9,757 bases of DNA, taken from NCBI RefSeq assembly GCF_004134945.1, contig NZ_SBAP01000032.1:1-9757 (forward strand), in the 5' to 3' direction. The notes below the pieces were generated by a model. The model saw nothing but the letters and a program-made list of their open reading frames with translations. It had not been told where the DNA came from and searched no databases. The DNA comes from Fusobacterium_C necrophorum_A (GTDB lineage Bacteria > Fusobacteriota > Fusobacteriia > Fusobacteriales > Fusobacteriaceae). The translations under genes were made by a program, and so were the position numbers. This document shows, in pieces, positions 1 through 7,374 of the stretch; position 1 is the first letter of the stretch; each line of letters begins with the position of its first letter.

Positions 1-15
1 TGTAATATCATACTA

Positions 16-363
16 TTATTTACCATTTTTTGTTTCTACCTCTTCTTCCTGCTTTTTTTCTTTTTCGTGTATTTTTCGAGGATATAATTTCATAATCACT
101 TTTTCTCCGATTTTTCTATATTTTTTTTCTTCCTCTAGAGAAAAATTTTTGGTTTCCATGATAATTCCTACTAAATAAGGAAAATTTTGTTCGTCCAAAA
201 AATCAGTTTCTACAAAACAAGGTTCTTCTTTTTCTAAAGAATGAATTTTATTCAAAAAATCGGTGACTCTTTTATTGTTCCTTCGTTTTTGATTCTTTTT
301 TTCTTGGTTAATTAAATCTTGTATTTTTTTTCGTTTTTCTTCTAATTCTAAAATTCTACTCAC
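16..363 (-). CDS. Small charged coiled-coil protein, last gene of the transfer operon seen here
   Basis: I do not recognise this 115-residue protein with certainty. It starts at GTG (bases 363-361), chosen because a GGAGG site lies 7 bases upstream, and follows traG by 30 bases on the same strand, so it belongs to the transfer operon. There is no signal peptide or membrane segment, so it should be cytoplasmic. Residues 1-35 are a Lys/Arg-rich helix (EEKRKKIQDLINQEKKNQKR), followed by a mixed segment around residues 50-72 (VETDF, PYLVGIIME) and a highly charged tail rich in KEKKQEEE. The plan, a basic helix, then a short hydrophobic patch, then a charged tail, recalls small accessory mobilisation proteins of the TraD/MobC type and resembles the 148-residue protein at 8498-8944. 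That is inference from architecture only. It could also be an unrelated operon-specific protein. Confidence 0.72.
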   Translation of the reverse strand: MSRILELEEKRKKIQDLINQEKKNQKRRNNKRVTDFLNKIHSLEKEEPCFVETDFLDEQNFPYLVGIIMETKNFSLEEEKKYRKIGEKVIMKLYPRKIHEKEKKQEEEVETKNGK

Positions 364-393
364 AAGTATCCTCCATATTTTTGATTTTTTTAA

Positions 394-2604
394 TTAAGAT
401 ACTTTTCTTGTATCTTCTAAAACATCCGGATAATAAGAATCTCGTCCTCCACTTTCCACTTCTTGTAATTTTTGATACAGTAAGTTTAATTCTTCTTCCA
501 TATTTTTTTCTAATCCAAATGTTCCATGAATTTTTTGTAAAGATTGTAAGATATAAATTTCGGATTGAATTCGATCCAGAAGAGCCTGTTTATGTTGTTC
601 TTCTCGTCTAGAAATTCTTTCTTTTTCTTCGAATAATTTTCTATTCTCTTCCTCAATGTTTTCTTCTTGTTTTTTATGAAAAGAAATAAGAGTATCCGAT
701 TTTTTAGGAACATCGTATAATTTTTGAACATATTTATTTTCTTTATAATAAAATAGTTTATTTCCTAAAATCGGATTTTGTCCAGTTACGAACATAATAA
801 CTTCTTCATAAGGAAGAATTTTCACTTCCCCAGCTGTCATAAGTTCTCTTCCTGTCTCTCCATAGCTAATGGTAGTTCCTCCGATAAAACTAGTTGCTTT
901 ACGAGAACGACTTTCTGTCTTTACAGTCTCTTTCCCTAACATTTCAGAAATCATTTTTGCTGATTCCATATCATTAGGAGTTAAGTATAATTGGATAGAA
1001 CAGTTATCTTGAATATAATTATCCTTTCCATAAATTTTTCGAAACTGATTTAATGATTGCGTAATTAAAAGAGCTTTTAATCCAAATCCAGCAATATATG
1101 CCATGGATTTCTCAATAATTTCTAATTTTCCTAAAGATGGAAATTCATCGATTAAAAGTAAAATTCGATTTTTCGAAGGATCAATGAAGAAGAATCCTGT
1201 AATCTTTTTCTTCCAGTTCTCTATCTTTTTTATTATTTTTTCTTTCCAAGATAATTTCTTATTTCCAAATTTCATACGATCCGTTAAACCATATACCACT
1301 TCTGTTAAAATTAAACGCATAATAGCTTTCGTTCGATCTAATTGTTTTGGTGGAGTGACTAGATATAAAGACACCTTTTCTTCTTTTAGTTGCTTAATAG
1401 TAAAATCACTTGTTTGAATATGCTTTGCAATCAATGGATCTAAGAAGATTTTTAATTTTTGTGTAGCTGTGGATATAATAGAACCTCTTTCTTTGTCCGG
1501 GGTAGAAAATAAAGTTGTAAATTCCTTAGCTACTAAAGGATGTGTCCAACAATTTATATCTTGATTACTCCCTTCATATTGATACAATTCTTTCAACAAA
1601 TTTTTATTTTCAAACCGATCTAAATGATTGAAAGATGTTTCTCCAGATTCCAAACTTTTACCTGTTCGAGCTTCATATTCGTCGCCATCTTCTCCCTCTC
1701 TAGGGATTCCTAGCACATCTGCTAATGTATCTTGAATAGGTTGATTAGGAGAAGCTATAAAATTTACTACATCAGTTAAAGAAGCATTTTCTTTGGAATA
1801 CTTTACATGTAAAATGACTCCTGTTATAAAGTTAATAGCAGAAGTAATCCAGTGATCGCTCTCTCCTTTTCCTTCCGTATCAATTAGAGTTTGGGCAATC
1901 ATAGAAACATCCCCAAATTCATCATAAGTTCCTAAAGATATGAAATCCAACGGGTTGAAGTGACAACTGACTCCTTCTGTATCAACAGGACAAAACATCA
2001 ATGTTTTTTGTCCTAGTATTTTTTGACGATACCCTGAAGTTAGATCCCAAAGCTCTCCTTTTATATCATTGAAAATAACACTTCCCTCCCAGTCTAAAGC
2101 ACTAGGAGTGACTGTGTTAATTCCTTTTCCCATTCTAGTTGGAGCCGACATTAAAATATGTCGATCTGAATTATCTCGCAAAATAGGATGGCTGCCATAA
2201 GGAGATTTTCCTAAAACAACCCCATACTTATGAGAAAGATTCATATCTTTAATATCTTGCGTATCTGCCCATTTTGCAGTTCCGTAGTTTCCACTATTTT
2301 TGGGCTTTATAAGAAGATAATAAGTATATCCAAGTATTGCTGGTGGAAGAATACTAATTGAAAGAGTTGTAAACAACATCTTTTTCGGAATTTCAGCTCC
2401 AAATTTTTCAATCCAAAAATACCACTTCCAAGGAAAATATAAGTAAATATTTTGATAAAATAATCCCTGCCCTAGAGCTTTTTGATAAAATGAAATGTGT
2501 GCAAGGTATTGTGTTGCTACCCAAGAGGAGAAAAATCCTATTACAAATATATTTCGAATAATTCGAAAAGTTTGTTTTGGTTTTAATTTTCTTTTTTTTG
2601 CCAT
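394..2604 (-). CDS. traG: Type IV coupling protein (TraG/VirD4-like ATPase)
   Basis: This 736-residue inner-membrane ATPase is the coupling protein that links the relaxase-DNA complex to the secretion channel. Two hydrophobic segments near residues 16-35 and 76-98 fit the usual N-terminal membrane anchor. The nucleotide-binding core follows: a Walker A-like APTRMGKG at 154-161 (Lys160; the Gly after it is usual for TraG proteins), FNDIKGELW at 178-186, Walker B LLLIDEFPSLG at 482-492 with Asp486 and Glu487, and ITQSLNQ at 514-520. The region GRELMTAGEVKILP (585-598) and the TGQNPILGNKLFYY segment match the C-terminal part of TraG proteins. A Lys-rich stretch at about 445-475 looks like an insertion, and residues 640-720 form a charged coiled-coil tail that may contact the relaxase complex. 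The ATG follows an AGGAGG site and lies 12 bases after trbL. The length is slightly above that of RP4 TraG. Identification is firm. Confidence 0.96.
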   Translation of the reverse strand: MAKKRKLKPKQTFRIIRNIFVIGFFSSWVATQYLAHISFYQKALGQGLFYQNIYLYFPWKWYFWIEKFGAEIPKKMLFTTLSISILPPAILGYTYYLLIKPKNSGNYGTAKWADTQDIKDMNLSHKYGVVLGKSPYGSHPILRDNSDRHILMSAPTRMGKGINTVTPSALDWEGSVIFNDIKGELWDLTSGYRQKILGQKTLMFCPVDTEGVSCHFNPLDFISLGTYDEFGDVSMIAQTLIDTEGKGESDHWITSAINFITGVILHVKYSKENASLTDVVNFIASPNQPIQDTLADVLGIPREGEDGDEYEARTGKSLESGETSFNHLDRFENKNLLKELYQYEGSNQDINCWTHPLVAKEFTTLFSTPDKERGSIISTATQKLKIFLDPLIAKHIQTSDFTIKQLKEEKVSLYLVTPPKQLDRTKAIMRLILTEVVYGLTDRMKFGNKKLSWKEKIIKKIENWKKKITGFFFIDPSKNRILLLIDEFPSLGKLEIIEKSMAYIAGFGLKALLITQSLNQFRKIYGKDNYIQDNCSIQLYLTPNDMESAKMISEMLGKETVKTESRSRKATSFIGGTTISYGETGRELMTAGEVKILPYEEVIMFVTGQNPILGNKLFYYKENKYVQKLYDVPKKSDTLISFHKKQEENIEEENRKLFEEKERISRREEQHKQALLDRIQSEIYILQSLQKIHGTFGLEKNMEEELNLLYQKLQEVESGGRDSYYPDVLEDTRKVS

Positions 2605-2616
2605 ATTTCCTCCTTT

Positions 2617-3948
2617 TTATTCAAAAGGGGAATATTGAACAGGACTAGGAAGAGATTTTACAGAATTACTGATAGCAGCCTCTCCCTGCCCTCCACTTGG
2701 TCCTGAAGGAGCTTTTTGTCCTGCTGCTCGTTGCATAAATCCTCTTCCGAATCTAGCAATCGTTCCAAGAGCTCCTCCAGTAGCTCCTACCGCACTTTTT
2801 CCAAAAGCTAAGGTTCTAACTCCTAAAACAGCAGCAGCAATACCTGCTCCGATAGCTGAACTAACCGCTCTTGTTGCATCATGACCGGATAAAGCTCCGC
2901 TTCCGCCAGACATTAAAGAAGAGGCAATAGCAGGAATCTTTCCAAAAATTTGACCAAAAATATAGATAGCTGCAATATATAAAGCAAAAATACTATATCC
3001 TCCCTTACTTCCAATTACATTTAAAGTAGGTGGAATGGAAATAATACTTAATCCAAGAGAGAAGAAAAAGGTTAAAACCATAAATCGTGCTATCTGAGAA
3101 GAAACAGATGAAAAAACTCTAGTTCCAATTGACTCAGTATTTTTCCAAATTAAAAATGGAAGTAAAATAACAGAAAATTTTACAATAATTTCAAATTCCA
3201 ATAGAGCCATAAATATATGACTCACTAATATAAAAATAACAATAATTCCTAAAATATAAAATAGGAGAAGAGCAGCCGCCTCAACAAAATCTGTTTTTCC
3301 AAGCGATTGCCATGAATATTCGAAAGGCTTTATCAAAAATTCCCAAGCATGCCCTGGACTAACAGGAATATTACTGGTTATTCCAGCGGCTTTTCTTCCT
3401 GCTTCTTTCGCAAAAGGCAGAAAAATACTCTCACAAAACCATTGCCAATTTTGAATAACATACATAAGCATAAATAATTTTACTAACAAAACAGTGATAT
3501 TTCCTATTGGAAATTCAGTCGGCTTTTTTATTAAAATTGTTATAAATTCTAGAGAAAATAATAATTTTAAAACCCAAAGAGAAAAAGCAACAAGATTTAC
3601 AGCAATTGCATGTGTTCTTTCTAAAATTTTATTTAAAACAGCAGAAAGATCTAAACTAGCTTTTGTACTCTCTGCTAATACATCTAATTTTTCATTAGCT
3701 TTCCGAAATGCTTCAGCTCTTTTATTTCTGTCAGTTATTTTACTAATTCTTTCATATTCTTCTTTATTTTCCTTTTGTAGTCGAACAGCTCCTTGTAATT
3801 CGTTTTGCATATTTTTTAATCCTTCTGAAAGCTCTTCAAAAATAGTTTTTTCATTGCTTATGGTATAATTTTTATGAGATTGTTCTGCAAAAGAGCAAAT
3901 AGAGAAAGATAAAAAAAGAACAAAAAATGTAATGATAATTTTTTTCAT
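2617..3948 (-). CDS. trbL: Inner-membrane channel protein TrbL/VirB6-like
   Basis: This 443-residue polytopic membrane protein is the VirB6/TrbL part of the inner-membrane channel. The ATG at 3948 is preferred because AAGGAGAG lies 6 bases upstream and an N-terminal signal (MKKIIITFFVLFLSFSICSFA) begins there. A start at 3969 would put seven non-hydrophobic residues first and overlap trbJ. Residues 30-110 are a charged, probably coiled-coil region. Next comes the TrbL-like segment NLVAFSLWVLKLLFSLEFI at about 118-136. Further membrane segments lie near 148-168, 222-268 (two), 285-305 and 317-335. The tail from 340 is rich in Gly, Ala and Ser (SSLMSGGSGALSG, GATGGALG), as is typical of TrbL. 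It sits between trbJ (11-base gap) and traG (12-base gap). The coiled-coil segment before the first channel helix seems longer than usual. Family assignment is good, based on topology, tail and gene order. Confidence 0.93.
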   Translation of the reverse strand: MKKIIITFFVLFLSFSICSFAEQSHKNYTISNEKTIFEELSEGLKNMQNELQGAVRLQKENKEEYERISKITDRNKRAEAFRKANEKLDVLAESTKASLDLSAVLNKILERTHAIAVNLVAFSLWVLKLLFSLEFITILIKKPTEFPIGNITVLLVKLFMLMYVIQNWQWFCESIFLPFAKEAGRKAAGITSNIPVSPGHAWEFLIKPFEYSWQSLGKTDFVEAAALLLFYILGIIVIFILVSHIFMALLEFEIIVKFSVILLPFLIWKNTESIGTRVFSSVSSQIARFMVLTFFFSLGLSIISIPPTLNVIGSKGGYSIFALYIAAIYIFGQIFGKIPAIASSLMSGGSGALSGHDATRAVSSAIGAGIAAAVLGVRTLAFGKSAVGATGGALGTIARFGRGFMQRAAGQKAPSGPSGGQGEAAISNSVKSLPSPVQYSPFE

Positions 3949-3959
3949 AGCATCTCTCC

Positions 3960-4697
3960 TTATATCCAAATAACTGGAGATTTTCTTTCAGGAAGAACTT
4001 CAGTAGCTTTTTTCCTTCTTAAAAATCTTTCTTGCTCTTCTAATTCTTTTTCATATTTTTCTTGCAGTTCTTTTCTATTATTCATCTCTTGTTGCGATAA
4101 AATTGTTTGTATTAACTTTTCTTGTAAAGCTAATGACTGCATTGCAATTTGATTATTCACTTGAGCTGCTTGCAAAGCTCCGGTTGCGGAGGAGTTCAAA
4201 TTATTCATTTGTTTAATTTTATCCATTGTTTTTGCCATATCCTCTCGATTTTTAGCAATAGAATTCATACTTTCTTTTAAAAACGTTTCATAATCTGTCT
4301 TCAATAACTCTTCTTGCTGTTGAATATCATCAACATTAAATTTTGTAACATCAAAAGAATAAAGTTCTTTATATTTCTTTCTAAAATCCTTCACATCAGA
4401 TATAATAGATACCATATCTCGTTGTGCTTTTCTTAAATCATCAATATCTTTTAAAGAAAGCCCGGTAGTAGTTTCTAAGATAGTTCCCGCCCATTTATTT
4501 AAATTTAAAGCGTCATTCTTTAATTGAATAATTTGATTTTGCGTCTGCTTAATAGCTTCTACTGTCGCTTTTGTTTGTTCAATCTTAGAAACTAAATTTG
4601 CTTTCACATTTGGTCCTACTTCTACCACTGGTCTAGCTGCTTGTAAGGAAAAACTAAGAGAAAAGAGAAAAATTAAAATTTTAATTTTTGTTTTCAT
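3960..4697 (-). CDS. trbJ: Pilus-associated periplasmic protein TrbJ/VirB5-like
   Basis: This 245-residue exported protein is the TrbJ (VirB5-type) component, expected in the periplasm or as a minor pilus or tip protein. A signal peptide is clear at residues 1-20 (MKTKIKILIFLFSLSFSLQA, cleavage after QA likely). The mature part is almost wholly helical and Gln/Asn-rich. It has an N-terminal segment VSKIEQTKATVEAIKQTQNQ, and a C-terminal half with NSSATGALQAAQVNNQIAMQ at about 168-187, matching the Gly-Ala-Gln-rich motif typical of TrbJ. A charged coiled coil (EKYEKELEEQERFLRRKK) precedes the end. The ATG is 12 bases after AGGAGG, which itself overlaps the trbI stop codon. The gap to trbI is 10 bases. 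TrbJ follows TrbI here, as TrbI and TrbJ are ordered in RP4. VirB5 proteins diverge strongly, so the call relies on pattern and position. Confidence 0.88.
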   Translation of the reverse strand: MKTKIKILIFLFSLSFSLQAARPVVEVGPNVKANLVSKIEQTKATVEAIKQTQNQIIQLKNDALNLNKWAGTILETTTGLSLKDIDDLRKAQRDMVSIISDVKDFRKKYKELYSFDVTKFNVDDIQQQEELLKTDYETFLKESMNSIAKNREDMAKTMDKIKQMNNLNSSATGALQAAQVNNQIAMQSLALQEKLIQTILSQQEMNNRKELQEKYEKELEEQERFLRRKKATEVLPERKSPVIWI

Positions 4698-4707
4698 ATT
4701 ACACCTC

Positions 4708-5946
4708 CTAATTTCCTAAATATTCGATTTCTTTTTCATATTTTTCCAAAATAATATCTTGATCAACCACCATAGTTCCTCTCGTACCGGGACGAATATA
4801 AATGCTTGGTTGCACATTTAACACCTTATCCGCATATTTATTTCCAATGTTAATTATTTGTTCTCCTCCGGCGTCTCCGGCATCTTCTACCCATGTATCT
4901 TTTTTTCTATTATTATTGTTTGTTAAAATTCCACTTGCACCTCCTAATAAAGTAGACATAATAACACTTCCTACAACCTTACTCATATGGGTATCTACTT
5001 TATCATGAAGTCCTGATTGACCCTCCATATCTCCTGCAATCATAGAATCTAAATCAATAGATTTTCCATTAGGTAAAGTCATCCGATTAAAAATAACTTG
5101 AACTCGCTCTTGTCCAAAAGATACTTCAGATGAAAATTTTCCAAATAGCTTACTTCCTTGGGGAATCAACTTATAAGCTCCTGTGTTTGAGTCATAGACA
5201 TCTTCTCTAATCAAGGCTACCACTTGTCCTGGAAGATCACTATAGATTGCTCCCACAATTGTAATAGGAATATAAGTTCCTGTCTTAATTTCATATTTGG
5301 AAATAGAAGGAATTAAGGAATGCTTCAAAATAAATTGATTTATAGCATTCTTTTTTAAAAATTCCTTTTTTTGTTTTTGCATATTAGGATCAGTCGGTCC
5401 GGATGCAAATATAGAAGGATCCAGTCCCGGATAAGAATTCATCCCATTATTATTAGTATTAGAAGTTTCTTCAGAAGAACCGGTATATCCATTATTTGAT
5501 TTTTTCTTCAAAGCAGAACTTCTGGCTTCATAAAGTTTTTCTAATTTTTGCAATTCTTGCTGTTTATAAAATTCAGCAATAGGATCCACTTCTTCCTGAA
5601 TTTCAGACTCTTCCTTTTCATCTAACTCAATAGATTCCTCTTCTTCAGGAACTATATATTTTTCTTCTTGAGTTCGAGTAATCACATCCTCTAAATTTTT
5701 TTTCGGTTGATAAGTACTATCTAAGTTATCTGCAAAACTTCCTTGCTCTCCAAGAATTTGTTCTTTTTCCTTTGGAACTTCATTTTCTTGCTCTCCTCTT
5801 GTGAAAAAGAATAATACTATTAGAACAGGAACCATTGCCAGAAGTATTAAAATTTTCATAATATTTTTCCAGTTAATTTGTTTTGAAAAAACTAGTTTTT
5901 TTTCAGCTTCTTTATTTAGATTTAGTCCTTCATCTTTTCTCTCCAT
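4708..5946 (-). CDS. trbI: Core-complex scaffold TrbI/VirB10-like
   Basis: This 412-residue protein is the VirB10/TrbI scaffold, anchored in the inner membrane and reaching the outer membrane. It has a short cytoplasmic N-terminus, one membrane helix at about 28-48 (IMKILILLAMVPVLIVLFFF), and a long periplasmic linker. The conserved C-terminal domain runs from about 218 to 400. Diagnostic motifs are SDLPGQVVALIREDVYDSNTG (split at 236-256), KLIPQGSKLFGKF (259-271), RMTLPNGKSIDLD (288-300) and IYIRPGTRGTM (382-392). Residues 320-345 (SKVVGSVIMSTLLGGASGIL) fit the helical antenna that inserts in the outer membrane. The linker is rich in Glu (95-120) and then in Asn/Ser/Gly (150-170), rather than Pro-rich as in many VirB10 proteins. 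The ATG has GGAGG 7 bases upstream, and trbG ends 12 bases earlier. Identification is firm. Confidence 0.96.
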   Translation of the reverse strand: MERKDEGLNLNKEAEKKLVFSKQINWKNIMKILILLAMVPVLIVLFFFTRGEQENEVPKEKEQILGEQGSFADNLDSTYQPKKNLEDVITRTQEEKYIVPEEEESIELDEKEESEIQEEVDPIAEFYKQQELQKLEKLYEARSSALKKKSNNGYTGSSEETSNTNNNGMNSYPGLDPSIFASGPTDPNMQKQKKEFLKKNAINQFILKHSLIPSISKYEIKTGTYIPITIVGAIYSDLPGQVVALIREDVYDSNTGAYKLIPQGSKLFGKFSSEVSFGQERVQVIFNRMTLPNGKSIDLDSMIAGDMEGQSGLHDKVDTHMSKVVGSVIMSTLLGGASGILTNNNNRKKDTWVEDAGDAGGEQIINIGNKYADKVLNVQPSIYIRPGTRGTMVVDQDIILEKYEKEIEYLGN

Positions 5947-5958
5947 AAAGACCTCCTC

Positions 5959-6681
5959 TTAAATATAGCTTTTATTTTTCACAATGACTGTCTTTTTGCC
6001 TAATTTTAAAACTCCTTCTTTAAAAATTCGGTCAATCACAATCAATTTAGTTCCACTCTCCGTTTCTTTCACACGAAAAGTCACAATTGCCAAATCTTTA
6101 TCTTCTGTTCTAACCAGGAAAGTAGGCATTTCTTGTAATTTATGAGACATCATAAAATATGTCTTTTGCCCATCATCGAAAATTTGAACAGGAGTCCAGT
6201 TGTACCTCTTACTAACTGTATAATTACTGTTAATTTCTTCAATGTTAATTTTTTGAATAGGTTCTTCCGTTTTTTCTCGTGTTTTTTTTCTCAACTCCTC
6301 TTTTTGAGGATATAGAAATTGAACAAGAGGATTGTATTCTCCATAAGTAGAGTTCATTCGAAAATAATATAAATTTTGATTTGTTTTTACTACTAAATCT
6401 GTACTCAAGTTTTCTTCAAATGGCTTAATTCGCACTGTATTTTGATCTTCTGCAATACTGAATCGTACATCATCACCTGATTCTGCATATTCCACCATTT
6501 CATCTCCAAAAATTAGAAGAGTTTGAAATAATGGTTTAGTAAAAATTCTATAAGTATTATTTTGCTGAAAAACAATGCTTGTAGGAGTTTGCTTTTTTGC
6601 TGCTTCATACAAACTAATTTCTTTTGCAAAACTAAATACAGATGCAATCATAAAGAGAAGAATTCCAATTTTTTTTCTCAT
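5959..6681 (-). CDS. trbG: Outer-membrane core protein TrbG/VirB9-like
   Basis: This 240-residue exported protein is the VirB9/TrbG part of the core complex, pairing with the VirB10-like protein encoded next to it. A signal peptide covers residues 1-19 (MRKKIGILLFMIASVFSFA). The N-terminal beta domain includes LFQTLLIFGDEMVEYAESGD (51-70) and VRIKPFEENLSTDLVV (83-98). After a charged linker near 125-148 comes the C-terminal domain YTVSKRYNWTPVQIFDDGQK (154-173), then TYFMMSH and MPTFLV. The W-x-P-x-x-x-FDDG-x-KTYF pattern is a VirB9 hallmark. It ends in VIDRIFKEGVLKLGKKTVIV. No lipobox Cys is present. The ATG follows GGGGGA, and trbF ends 12 bases before it. Length is in the range for VirB9-type proteins. 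Confidence 0.95.
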   Translation of the reverse strand: MRKKIGILLFMIASVFSFAKEISLYEAAKKQTPTSIVFQQNNTYRIFTKPLFQTLLIFGDEMVEYAESGDDVRFSIAEDQNTVRIKPFEENLSTDLVVKTNQNLYYFRMNSTYGEYNPLVQFLYPQKEELRKKTREKTEEPIQKINIEEINSNYTVSKRYNWTPVQIFDDGQKTYFMMSHKLQEMPTFLVRTEDKDLAIVTFRVKETESGTKLIVIDRIFKEGVLKLGKKTVIVKNKSYI

Positions 6682-6693
6682 ATTTCCCCCTTT

Positions 6694-7374
6694 TTAAAAT
6701 TTCTTTTCTACAGAAATATTTAAATCTGTTATAATCATTCCCAGTGGATTTATTTTGATGCTATCCACATTTTTAGGTTTCTTAATCTCATATTGGAATA
6801 CTCCAACTAAAAGTTCTCTTGAAATTTCTCTTCCTCCTTGATCATAAATTTTTTCAATCCATCTTACTTGAAACGAGGAGGAAGAAAGACGAAGAGTTGA
6901 TAAAATATCAATATCGACAGCATATCGATTTTCAATTTTTCCTCGATAATCATTTTCTGTGAGGATGTCTTCCAATTTTCCATTTGATCTAGAATTAACA
7001 AAAAATTTAGATTCATCATAATTTTTTTTATAAAGAACAAGGTCTGTAGAAAGAGTTCTGATTTTTTTTACAAAATTATCCATGAAGAAAATTAAACTAT
7101 TGTCATCCGGATTATAAGTTTGCCGTGTCAAATCATTCACATAACCAAAATAAGTATAATTATTTCCTTCTTTTTCTACAATGTAAACTCTTGTATTTGT
7201 TCGAACTGTTACTGTTCCAAGAATAAATAAAACAAAAGCTAACAATAAAATCAAACTATAGATAATTTTTCGTTTATTGTTGTTTGCAATGGCCAGATCC
7301 AGATAACGATCCGGATCTGACATATCCTTGGAAAATTTTGATTTATTTTTTTTCTTATTTTTCCAAGAAAACAT
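6694..7374 (-). CDS. trbF: Inner-membrane assembly factor TrbF/VirB8-like
   Basis: This 226-residue bitopic membrane protein is the VirB8/TrbF assembly factor. A basic cytoplasmic N-terminus (residues 1-35) includes DPDRYLDLAIANNNKRK, and one membrane helix spans about 37-57. The periplasmic domain contains FMDNFVKKIRTLSTDLVLYK (97-116), corresponding to the conserved 'F-V-x-x-x-R-T' helix of TrbF. It ends with INPLGMIITDLNISVE (208-223), matching the terminal NPLG-x-x-x-T-D motif of TrbF, so it is closer to TrbF than to Agrobacterium VirB8. The start codon overlaps the trbC stop by one base (TAATG) and has only a distant AAGGGG, so translation is probably coupled to trbC. The trbC-trbF-trbG-trbI order is that of a P-type transfer operon with trbD, trbE and trbH absent. 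Confidence 0.94.
   Translation of the reverse strand: MFSWKNKKKNKSKFSKDMSDPDRYLDLAIANNNKRKIIYSLILLLAFVLFILGTVTVRTNTRVYIVEKEGNNYTYFGYVNDLTRQTYNPDDNSLIFFMDNFVKKIRTLSTDLVLYKKNYDESKFFVNSRSNGKLEDILTENDYRGKIENRYAVDIDILSTLRLSSSSFQVRWIEKIYDQGGREISRELLVGVFQYEIKKPKNVDSIKINPLGMIITDLNISVEKKF

Noticed and set aside
1..11. Possible next gene starting with ATG at base 11 on the minus strand
   Set aside because: Only three codons are visible and no ribosome site is close, so it cannot be supported from this window.
397..415. Small inverted repeat AGATAC/GTATCT at the end of traG
   Set aside because: A 6-base stem with a 7-base loop and no T run after it on the minus strand. It is too weak for a terminator and is probably chance.
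381..611. Plus-strand reading frame opposite traG
   Set aside because: It lies antisense to the strongly supported traG, has no ribosome site or recognisable domain, and reads as a hydrophobic shadow of a charged coding strand. The same holds for plus-strand frames at 1103-1417, 3494-3868, 4802-5008, 7328-7510 and 9558-9740.
510..731. Minus-strand frame inside traG
   Set aside because: It is an alternative frame within the C-terminal coding part of traG, Lys-rich because of base composition, with no start signal of its own.
3949..3969. Upstream ATG for trbL at 3969
   Set aside because: It overlaps the trbJ stop and adds seven charged residues before a good signal peptide. AAGGAGAG is placed correctly for the ATG at 3948.
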